DNA of 64,000 nt from Mermis nigrescens (Eukaryota; Nematoda; Enoplea; Mermithida; Mermithidae): positions 536,005 to 600,004 of the forward strand of contig JAVLUZ010000169.1 of NCBI GenBank assembly GCA_036768485.1. The letters run 5' to 3'. This document shows, piece after piece, positions 55,487 through 64,000 of the stretch. Numbering within the stretch: position 1 is the first letter of the stretch; each line of letters opens with the position of its first letter. Below the pieces are notes generated by a model. The model was not told the DNA's origin, did not search any database, and saw only the letters and a list, made by a program, of their open reading frames with translations. The position numbers and the translations under genes were made by a program.

Positions 55487-56453
55487 GTTCGTTGACTTTA
55501 TAATCGTGCGTGACTATGTTTACTGTAGGTTTCAGATGCTTGGCTCGATTGTTTTTTTATTTTGATTAATTTTATTTTTTTAAAATTATTTCTCGAAATT
55601 ACATAAAAATGTATATTTGCACGAAGTTTATTCTGCTGTATGTTTTGATATACATATTTCGATTGTTAAAATTATTAATCATTTTTAAAATAATTAATTA
55701 ACTATTTTTTGATTATTAAATGTCTAATTTGCTATATTTAAGTCGAAATAAATGACAAACCTTAACCTGCGTGATATGCGGAGCGCTTAATTTGGCCACA
55801 CTTTAGCAAACGGTTAATAACGCGTGTTTTTATCCAAATCACGGAAAATACATAAGATATAAAGAGAAAAAATTATGTTTTACTCATGCTTAAAAAGCAA
55901 GCAAGCGAATTAAATCTTCCTTTGTCATGGTCAAGGGTTACCTGTATGGGCAACAGGCAGCGTCTTATTTGGCTGGGCCTTACGGCTCAAAAAATTTCTA
56001 ATGTCAAAAATTTTCTGTCGAAAAATGCTGAAAAATTGATAATAAACGCCATTTCCTTCGTTTGTCGTCGAGCTGTATCCACACATGGACGTAGGTGGGG
56101 GTAGTTTAGACCCAGCCCCCAAGAATCCGTTAGACACCCTAGAGATGGATTTTTGGCATTCAGATATGACGCCCCCTAGAATTTAGTCGCTGCGCATGTA
56201 TGGCTGTATCATTTCTAATTGAAAATCCGAAATTTGAGTGAAAAAACACTGAGTAACAGTGATAGAGCTACAATTGTTATCAGTCTTAGCCCCTCTTACA
56301 GGTGGCTAGCAGAAGTTCCAATTTTTGGTATCATCCTCAGTCTCACAAGTAGCATTTTTTATTTTTGTTGTTTACTTTTTAATTATTTTCTTTTCTCCTT
56401 ACTTCTAGTAAGTCTTCCTCGTTATCTCATTATCAGCATTAAAATTGTTACAG
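55487..56453 (+). other. Intron 9 (1.0 kb)
   Basis: AT-rich with a short C-run/G-run patch near 56060-56180 that looks like a worn MITE (GGACGTAGGTGGGGG, CCCCAAGAATCC, GCGCATGTATGG). The frame at 56219-56453 is intron read-through into exon 10. Confidence 0.45.
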
Positions 56454-56592
56454 ATAATTGGCTGTGCGAATTCAGACGTTGGTGCCCCGCTTTAAACGTT
56501 CTCACTTATTATGGTAGCTTAGAGGATAGAAAATTTTTACGGAGTGACATAGCTAGTTGTCGCAAATTGGAATTTGACGTTCTTCTTTCCAC
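56454..56592 (+). CDS. SMARCAD1: SMARCAD1-type exon 10: SNF2 N-lobe between Ia and II
   Basis: Residues 644-689. After acceptor TTGTTACAG the frame reads DNWLCEFRRWCPALNVLTYY, then GSLEDRKFLRSD and FDVLLST. DNWLxEFxxWCPxLxVLxYYGS-x-E-x-R is the conserved block after motif Ia in this subfamily. FDVLLST is the strand leading into motif Ib. Donor CCAC|GTAAGT is strong and leaves phase 2, completed to Thr by exon 11. Confidence 0.95.
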
Positions 56593-56792
56593 GTAAGTTC
56601 ACTTCAACTTTGCTATAGAAGTTGGAATAGTCCATGATTGTCTCAAAAATTCATCTAATATCTGTTCAAAGTGCAAATTCAAACTTAAAAAAGTTGAAGT
56701 TTTGTAGGAAACTTTCAAAATTGCATTCTAGTTTCTATCTTTTTTTGTAGTTTTCACGTCATATCTATAAAAACAGATCCGTCTCATAAAAG

Positions 56793-57000
56793 GTGCATGG
56801 TGTAGTGGATAAAATTCGTGCTTCCCACTGCTGCGATCACAGTTCGATCCCTGCCGAAAGCACGCTTGTCTTAGTTTCCTTCTCCAATCGTAGTTGATTT
56901 GATTTACTGAGTCATTTATGTATCAACAATCGGTAAACAATGCTACGATGTACATAACAAAAGGACAAATATACGTGGTATACTGGATTATTTAAGATAT
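56793..57000 (+). mobile_element. tRNA-derived SINE-like sequence
   Basis: GTGCATGGTGTAGTGGATAA has an A box and CAGTTCGATCCC about 40 bp later a B box, so RNA polymerase III promoter elements are present. Stems are mismatched, so it is not a functional tRNA. The sequence after it (TTCCTTCTCCAATCG...) could be a SINE body, but no second copy is in the window. Confidence 0.4.
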
Positions 57001-57030
57001 AAAAGGAGGGGACTTGCATAAAGTCTCCTA

Positions 57031-57482
57031 CAGTGCCCGCCATGAAACTTGACGCACCATCATTGCCAGATTAATGTTAGATGGTGCGTCGCGATTGCCG
57101 CGTTTTATCCATACTTGTCTATCAACTTGTTCTTTTTTTACAGTATATTTTCCTGTATCATGCCGCTAATACGATGACGCAGACGGAGCAATTAGGCTAT
57201 TAATAGCGTCAACAACGAGGAATTGCATGGAATTCACGCGCACGTTTTCTTTTTGTGACGCTATTAATAGCTATGTTAATGGAATCCACGTGCACGTGAA
57301 TTCATGGCATTCACGTGCACGTTTCTCGTAAATGCGACGCCGCATTAGTGGCATATACAGAATAATATACTGTAATATAAAAACAAGTTGATAGAGAATA
57401 ATGGACAAAACGCGGCACTCGTGAAGCATCACCTAACATTAATCTGACAATGATAATGCATTACCTTTCATGGCGAGCGCTG
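57031..57482. mobile_element. Palindromic element family F, 452 bp, TA target
   Basis: Ends CAGTGCCCGCCATGAAACTT and ACCTTTCATGGCGAGCGCTG, with TA on each side. Arms pair as in 24022-24426 but with more mismatches. The apex keeps CACGTGCACGT phrases. Confidence 0.8.
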
Positions 57483-59859
57483 TATGCGTGCAAAAAATCA
57501 TTAGAATCTGCTAGAAATCATACTTTCTCCAAGCAGCACAAAAATTGAGGTATATTCTGCATCCTCCGAAAACAGAATTTGTCTTCAAATTATTTTTTAC
57601 CTGTAGAGTAGAGAGCTTAGAAGTAAAATTTGACCTATGCTATACAGTCGGCTTAGGTGGATATCAGCAGGCATTTTAATGACAATATAAAATCAATATC
57701 AAGTTAAAACACTAAATAGTCAAATTAGGACATTAGCATCATGCTGCTGATTGAGGCTCTAAAGTTACACGTGTTATGCTAGCATCATGATACGATATGT
57801 GTACATAGGTACATTTACTGCTTCGGCATATTAGCTATTAAAATTTTCGGTCTATCATTATGCACTGTATTAATTTGCATGCTTATTTCGCCTCATTATT
57901 CTTGCATCGTGTCCTAAATTCTTTGGTGCTAACTTGTTCGTGTATGGTTAGTGCCTGCTGCACTTAACCGTTGCGACAGCGGTCGTTCGAAATGTGTTCA
58001 CTTAAGGCTGGTAATTGAAATGATTTGTTGTGTGCTTTAATTCAGATCGATCGATTCATCTGAAGAATAAATTGTTGTGCTATTTATCTCTCAAATTGGA
58101 GCCAAAACTATACATGCACGTGGAGGGTTGGAGGAGCGTTGATCCCGATAGAATGGAAAACTGGAAAATTTCGTGGGGTAAATGAGGCAAAATGAAGGCC
58201 AAAAATGAATGGAAATTGAAAATTTTATTTAAACGTGCCTTGAATTGACCAGAAACTGAAATAACGTTGTTTTAGCGCTGTTTTAGCGCTTATATTAGTT
58301 TTTGGGGTCATTTTTGCCCAAAAAAGCTCATATACGACCATCAGATTCTAATGATTTTCGGCGCAGATAGGCGACTTCTCCTAGTACCCTACTTTTATAT
58401 TTTTAATAATTCAATATTTTAAGTATATTTGTCCTGTTTGTTACATCGGAGCATTTTTCATTGCTAGTACTCAACTTTTAATTAGAATGGTTTGAGTCCA
58501 GCTTAAACTTTACACAACCGTTGAGTCGCAATATACATAGTTCGATTCGTGATCCTAATTTTACGGTGAGCAGTTTATAAGAAACTTAGGTTTTACAACC
58601 TACGACCCCCTGGGTCAGACATAACCTGAAGAGTTAAGTTTACACAACTAGTGGGTGGAAAGAAAATAGCAATCAAGTTCATAATCCTGATAGTACGAAG
58701 AAATCCTTATGTTTCGTGGAACGTTTTTGAAGCAAAAGTTATTTTTTGTGTAAACTTTGCACAATCGATGAGTGTAAAGAATGTCGGAAATTTCTTTCAT
58801 AATCCTGATGTTCCGTATAAGATTTTACAAAAAAATTGACCCTCCATAAGATTAAGAAGCAAAATGAGCCTCGATGTAAATTACTTTACACCTCCATTTT
58901 GTGCAAATTAATTAATCCAGTAGAATGTACACATGACCCTTAAGTGTAAAGCAGTCTCAAAGTTGGGATCATGTCACAACTGATTATGGAAGAACCTAAA
59001 GTACAAATCTGACGCAAAATATGTTTGTTTTTCAACCAGAATGTCAAGCTTTACACCTCTAAAACGAACTTTATATTGGGTGTAAAAGAAATCATTAAAC
59101 TGTGATTTTTATCCCTTAAGACGTTCTTTATATTTTAAATTAGTCCGGACGTACCAATTTATAATCAGAGAACTGAGCTAAGAGAATAATTGCGGAACTG
59201 GTTTTTAACGATAGAGCTGGTACTTTGACCTCCAGAAATAACTCCGTATTCAGTGTAGAGAATCAAGACCAGGCGCGATTAGTAACCGCTGACATGTGCG
59301 TTCTTTCTAGAATAGTTTGCGCGACACGATTCATAACCGGAGAAGTTGGCTGAGAAAAATCGGCCAAAAGCGTGTTTTTTTGCATCACAGTTTACATCAT
59401 AGTCAGTATTAAGTTAAAGGAATGCGTCCAAATGCGATATGTAATTTTTGGGGCGTACCTCATTTTTAGTAAACTTTGCACGTCTTCATTAATCAACGAA
59501 GCTGGCAAACTAAAAAATTGTAAAAACGTGTTTTTTCGCGCACTGGTAGAGTGTAAAGTAAGAAAATCTGGAGCTAACTCCCCATTAAGTTTAAATCAAT
59601 TCGTTTTAGTCCAGTTCGAAGCTCTTGAGTTGTAGTACGCTTATGTGTGAAAAACTTTAGTTCCATATCCGATTGGAGATATTGACAAATCGAAAAGTGG
59701 AGAAAATGCGTTTTTCCGCCCAACGTTACACCTCTTATTTCGAAGTTTACACCTATAGAAATAACTCAATAATGAGTTGTTTGAAACGCGGTTTGCTGCT
59801 AAATGTGGGCCTTGGGACGTACTTTGTTTTTGTTGTATTAAACTTGTCCCGGCTATATA

Positions 59860-60431
59860 CAGGGTGGCCCAAAAAAAGGCTACATTCCGATTTGACAGGT
59901 CATAACTTCGGCTCACGTAAACTTCAAAGCTTCAAACTGGCTGAATTTGATAGATAAAGGTCTCTTCTTTCCAGATGTGTAAAAAATTTTGGTCAAGTCT
60001 TAGTGCTCCGGGCGCTAAGGCGATTTGTTTACACCCTACTTTTGTTTAAACGCCGATAGCGTCATTGATCCTGCCATCAATTTGCTCCCTGTTTTGACGA
60101 TATCCTGAAATTTTTCGCACTCGATAGGGCGCGCATCTATTCTGGAGATTTAAAAATGGGCTTATTAATTTTTGTGACAGGATATATTGTAAAAATGTCA
60201 AAAAAAGGATAGCAACATACACAGTAATGTAATATAATGCGGAAACCATAGGGTTTATACAGTGAGGTGTAAGCAAATCGCTGTATTGCAGGTACCGCTA
60301 AAAATATTCTGAACGTTGATCAAATCAATACACGTTCACCTATCTAATGCAGCTGGTCTTAAAATTTTATTCTAAGATCAGCTGATGTTATGACGTCTTG
60401 AAAAATGTAGCCTTTTTTATGGGCCACCCTG
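59860..60431. mobile_element. mariner-type MITE, 572 bp, TA target
   Basis: Ends CAGGGTGGCCCAAAAAAAGG and CCTTTTTTATGGGCCACCCTG, flanked by TA. This terminal sequence is a well-known type among Tc1/mariner elements (general knowledge). Beyond the TIR, GCTACATT and AATGTAGC extend the pairing to about 28 bp. The interior holds no transposase frame. Confidence 0.85.
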
Positions 60432-60867
60432 TATAATTCGAGAAATTGGTGGGAAAATCTGAGACAAAAGCTGTTTTTTCACACCATCCACTAGATTGTA
60501 AGCTTTGAACCCCTGGATCTAACTTCGTATTGAGTGTAAAAAAAGTTTGCTGGTTAACCGGTAGTAGCCCTTAGGTCGTAGAAGATATCTATCAAAAAAA
60601 ATAAATTTCTTGGAACTCATGACCAGATTTGTTAGCAGACATAAAGAAGTGAAAAGCACGACTAAAATCCGTCTCTACACCCGCAGATTTTTACACTCTT
60701 TACATTCCCATTCGAAAACTAATGCGAAATTCGAAAAACTAAAAAATTGTCATCAGAATTTTATTCTGTACAGTTCTATGCTATTAAATTGCATGAGGCT
60801 AACCATTAAAACTTTCTATATGCTAACTATACAAAAAGTTTGCACACTCATTACAAGTTGAGTATTG

Positions 60868-61173
60868 TCGGAGAGACGCTGAGTGGTTAACAGTTAAACC
60901 TACGAATCGCAAGTATCTAGGTTCGAATCCACGTTGACGCAGTTTTTTTCGGCAGGCCAACCCAGCCTTTCATCCCTCCGGGGTCGATAAATGGGAAGCT
61001 GCACTTGTGTGGCGGATGGTAACAGCGTTCTGCGCAGTCACACTGGCCCCGTGACCCAGACTCGGTCTAATCAGACACGCTGGCCTAGGGCTGTGTATCG
61101 GGAAAAATAGGCACCCGCACCTACAGCAGAGGTGAATCAAGTAACTTCTTGCTACGGGATTTTACCATTTACC
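60868..61173 (+). mobile_element. SINE with tRNA-derived head and conserved core
   Basis: 306 bp, flanked by TGAGTATTG on both sides (60859-60867, 61174-61182). The head has a box A (GAGTGGTTAACAG) and box B (GGTTCGAATCC). A GC-rich core follows, with CAGCCTTTCATCCCTCCGGG, then GTCGATAAAT, very like the central domain of cephalopod-type SINEs (from memory). The 3' part is GC-rich and ends in TTTTACCATTTACC. Transcribed by pol III and mobilised by a LINE (family knowledge). Confidence 0.8.
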
Positions 61174-61802
61174 TGAGTATTGAGTGTAAAAAAACACCCG
61201 CAGCTAATTTTTTAATAATCCATCTTTGTAAAAAGCTCACCTCCCAGTAATGATCCAGTGTTGCTGTGGGGGGCGCATATGTTGGGGGTACCCAGGTATA
61301 TTATAGGTACGCGCTAACGCGCTACCTAGTATTTCAAACACTGCTGGTCTTATATGAGGTTATGGTGGCTTCATCATAGATCTAGTTGCATCTATTGTTT
61401 TTATAGCTGCTGTCCGGCGATTCCGAGCTGACGGAACGTTTTTTGCATCATTTTTCAGGACAATAACAGTGGCAAAGTCAAAGTTTTTCCGGCGCTTCGC
61501 TTTTATTTGCTTCTTAATCGAAAACGCCTGAAATTGGTATCCAGTCGAAATAGTCTAAAAATGCGGTATTACCACGGAAAAGCGTTCTGTTGGGTATTTT
61601 GATAATATTCGCTGTTTGAATTGCAAAAAAATCGTGTAGGCTAAATTTACTGTTTTGGATTTCTTAGATTCTATTCCCACCTCTCCCCGCCGACCCTGAC
61701 CTTGCACATCTTTGTCCCACGCCCTACCCTCTCCTGCAATGTGCTTGTGTGTTAAATATGTACATTGAATTAGGAATACTGTAGTCAACTATGAACATTT
61801 AG

Positions 61803-61938
61803 TTACCGCGTTGTAACGAGCAGCAGTGACGATAGGGCGTTTTTAAAGAAGCTCCATTTATACTACGCCATATTCGACGAGGCGCACATGCTCAAGAATT
61901 GCACCACTCATCGGTATAAGAGCTTGATGAAAATCCGA
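61803..61938 (+). CDS. SMARCAD1: SMARCAD1-type exon 11: DEAH box (motif II)
   Basis: Residues 690-735. Acceptor ACATTTAG; the first base completes Thr, then YRVVTSSSDDRAFLKKLHLY, YAIFDEAHMLKN and THRYKSLMKIR. TSSSDDR-x-F-x-x-L is a subfamily signature (ISSSDDR in vertebrates, from memory). DEAH (715-718) is the Walker B box that coordinates Mg2+ and activates water. It reads DEAH here, where vertebrate SMARCAD1 has DEGH. Donor CGA|GTGAGC, phase 0. Confidence 0.95.
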
Positions 61939-62663
61939 GTGAGCCATGTTTCTTTGCACTACACTCATTGTATGCAGGTGTAAAGTGTCTTTACGGCTTT
62001 GCATTCTTGACATGCTATATTTTTCTCATTTTGCGCATGTATGTTTTTTAAATGATATCAGTTTTTTATTTATATGTCGATTTCATTTAAATACAGCAAT
62101 TTTAGCAATTTCAATGATCGCTTGCATATTTTCTCTTATCGAATCTAATTATGATTATTAATCTTTATTACTCCGGAATTAAATTAACAAATGAGTGAGG
62201 CTTTCACTTGAAGGAATTGCATTAATCTGACAGTATCACGCACTTTTTACATCCTCCATGCGCATCCGCCTAACTTATAACTCGTTGTTCTTCCGATTGT
62301 AGCTCCTGTAATCGTAGCTATTACACTGCAGTAGTTGTTTTACTCTACACTTTGCATCGTTTTCATAGTACAAATCGGGGGTCTAGTTTACTGTAGTCTC
62401 TATATTTGCTCTTGTGGTGGACGTCATCACGACCCGCAATAGAGGTACAGTAACCGTTTGCGTTAGAATCGCAAGTGGCATTCAGTTTAAAATGTTTACC
62501 ATCTACTTTACACGCATTCTTTATTGCGTTTAACGGTGAATTACTATGTGCATATATTTTAAATAACAAAGTATACCGTATTTATACTCAACATACACTG
62601 TTCTCATTTACACCCTTAGTATGTAAATGGAGCTTTACACTCTAACCTAGATTACAAATTAAG
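61939..62663 (+). other. Intron 11 (0.7 kb)
   Basis: AT-rich, with ACTGTAG/TTTACAC phrases near 62390-62640. No insertion with clear ends. The shortest intron in the model. Confidence 0.5.
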
Positions 62664-62804
62664 GCCCAGAGGCGGCTACTACTCACCGGAACGCCGTTGC
62701 AAAATAATTTGGTGGAGTTTATATCTCTGATGCATTTCGTAATGCCCGATCTTTTCTATGATCATACGGAAAACCTACGCGATCTATTGCAGCTGTTTCA
62801 ATGC
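62664..62804 (+). CDS. SMARCAD1: SMARCAD1-type exon 12: motif III, last exon in window
   Basis: Residues 736-782, 47 codons, phase 0 at both ends. Reads [19 protein letters not shown], then [20 protein letters not shown] and [19 protein letters not shown] is motif III, which couples ATP hydrolysis to movement. FVMPDLF is the following SNF2 helix. The acceptor AAATTAAG is poor in pyrimidines but alone gives the conserved junction. A nearby CAG four codon-bases downstream would lose two conserved residues. Donor TGC|GTAAGC is strong, so the gene continues past the window with the C-terminal helicase lobe. Confidence 0.95.
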
Positions 62805-64000
62805 GTAAGCTTTATTATTAAAATATTTGTTTTTGTTGCTATTTAGTGCGTCTGTTTTAAATTAATTTACATCAAGGTGCAAGTACGCTTTGCAGTGTGG
62901 TAAAAAGTTTATTTTTTAGAATTCGTCAATTTTTTTAAATATTGTGCAAAATTTGATTTTAGGCTTGGTTAAGTTTTTCAGACTCGACCGGCTGCCAGAC
63001 GGCATTTATTATAATTAATTCATCGCGTGTTAAAACATCATAAGTGACAAATTCGTGCGATGAAATAAAAGTATAAAGTTATCATTCGAACGGGTGGTGT
63101 CATATCGTCAAAATAAAAAGTCCGGAGCCGATATTTTTGAAACTTTTTCTTGTAAGATACAGGATTTTCGGTTAAAATTTCGAAAAGTCGAAAAATAGTT
63201 GAATAAGAACAATTGCGAAATAATTGTTCATATTAACATTACATAATGTGCGGGGGCGGATTTAGGCGGGGGCGACCGACCTTCCCCCTTCCCCCCATTG
63301 GCCCAAAATAGTTCACAAAACTAAGGATTTTTGAGCGATTTTTAGCGATTTTTGGGTTAAAACGGCTAATTTTTCCGCCCAAGTCGGGTTCCACCCCCTT
63401 AGAGGTACCGCCCCCCTAGAGGTACCGCTTCCCCTAGAGGTACCGCCTTCCCTTAGAAAAATCCTGGATCCGCCACTGATAATGTGTTAAGGTATTCTCC
63501 AAAATAGTATTTGCCGAAAATCTAGGTGAAAATATTTTGCCCAGAAATGTCAAAAAACGAATAAAACTGGTCCAAACGCAAGTTCTGCCTAAAAAGGGTG
63601 AAGTGTGGAAGACACCTTGTTAAAGTAAACTTTTTTGTTTGTATTAAAGTTTCCATAGCATTTAAGAATTCTTTCTGAACCGTCGAAACATTTTTAATTT
63701 AATTATTTCCTTATTTTCTAAAAAATTTTTTTCTAAGTTTACCTCATTCTAAAATGTTACATGTTTTTGCTCATTTTTCTTGCGGAGCTAAATTAGCTTA
63801 ACTTAGCTGCTAATTTTTTAAATTAAATTTTACGCGATTTAAACGTGTTAGTATTCAATCATGTGCAAAAACTCGGACAGGGTGGAAATTTTTTCGAATA
63901 AAACACGGATCTAAAAACGATAGCATCAAAATTTAAATCAATATTCGCAGAAGTTATAAAAGTTTGACCTGAAAGAATCCGAAGCGACACCTGAAAAATC
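62805..64000 (+). other. Intron 12 (start) with one MITE
   Basis: AT-rich intron sequence. I looked for the next SNF2 exon (the arginine-rich region before motif IV) and did not find one before the window ends. TTTTTCAG at about 62982 is followed by an early stop in every useful frame. Confidence 0.5.
63251..63478 (+). mobile_element. hAT-type MITE family E, perfect 8-bp TSD
   Basis: Ends CGGGGGCGGATTTAGG and CCTGGATCCGCCACTG, flanked by the perfect duplication ATAATGTG (63243-63250, 63479-63486). AGAGGTACCGC is triplicated near the right end. Confidence 0.9.

Larger units (their letters stand above)
58480..61220 (+). repeat. Degenerate GTGTAAA-rich repeat region
   Basis: Phrases of the type AACTCCGTATTGAGTGTAAA followed by GTTTGCACA and GGTTTTACACC recur near 58600, 59055, 59230, 59575, 59750, 60510 and 61170 with irregular spacing (about 150-300 bp). 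This looks like an old tandem repeat broken by insertions (59860-60431, 60868-61173). Confidence 0.45.
56593..61802 (+). other. Intron 10 (5.2 kb) contents
   Basis: Contains a tRNA-like sequence, a hairpin element, a mariner-type MITE, a SINE and a degenerate repeat region rich in GTGTAAA/TTTACAC (58480-61220). 57490-58440 and 61230-61800 show no supported feature. Short frames in this interval are not exons. Confidence 0.5.

Noticed and set aside
56219..56453. Coding sequence upstream of exon 10 in the same frame
   Set aside because: The open frame is intronic read-through. The strong acceptor TTGTTACAG at 56453 and exon 9 phase place the true start at 56454.
62958..63012. Candidate next SNF2 exon after TTTTTCAG
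   Set aside because: All frames give short peptides with early stops and none resembles the conserved region after motif III.

Overview
The window is AT-rich, repeat-dense nuclear DNA from an invertebrate animal. It holds one recognisable host gene, cut into small GC-richer exons by kilobase-scale GT-AG introns. The rest is mobile and repetitive DNA. I cannot fix the phylum: splice acceptors are loose, one SINE has a core like that of cephalopod SINEs, and CTACAGTA-type motifs are common, but none of this is decisive. No operon, CRISPR array, rRNA or intact tRNA is visible.

Host gene. On the + strand from about 22.77 kb to beyond the right edge lies a SMARCAD1/Fun30-type SNF2 chromatin remodeller. 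I assembled 12 exons whose splice phases all close, giving 2346 nt (782 codons) with no frameshift: 22767-23040, 26655-26739, 29762-30006, 37551-37851, 39607-40108, 43014-43136, 47233-47441, 53529-53619, 55387-55486, 56454-56592, 61803-61938 and 62664-62804. The first five encode an acidic, basic and serine-rich N-terminal tail. The next two encode the family-specific helical segments. The last five encode the SNF2 N-lobe (Walker A GLGKT, DEAH box, LLLTGTP). The C-terminal helicase lobe lies outside the window. About 0.8 kb upstream, on the - strand, is an exon-like hAT transposase C-terminal domain.

Left part (1-22 kb). This is a layered transposon graveyard. A segment of about 2.5 kb occurs twice (6.79-9.35 kb and 10.92-20.26 kb). 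One copy keeps a solo LTR where the other keeps a complete miniature LTR retrotransposon (TRIM-3), itself split by a Helitron. The second copy was also hit by another miniature LTR element (TRIM-2, 68-bp interior, 4-bp target duplication). That element was then hit by a 4.09-kb fold-back hAT element (8-bp target duplication), which was hit by a 0.43-kb TIR element. The first copy keeps the TRIM-2 empty site. A third miniature LTR element (TRIM-1, 90-bp interior with PBS and PPT) forms an LTR-interior-LTR-interior-LTR array beside a 100-N gap. TRIM-1 and TRIM-3 LTRs share a candidate folded RNA motif.

Right part (22.8-64 kb). The introns hold many short non-autonomous DNA transposons with clear termini and target duplications: hAT-type (8 bp), Mutator-like (9 bp), mariner-type (TA) and long perfect-hairpin elements. 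They also hold a SINE, a run of about 106 TA units, a 0.5-kb homopyrimidine tract and several minisatellites. Several of these families share G-run/C-run shoulders and a central GGCGCTTCGCGCC palindrome.
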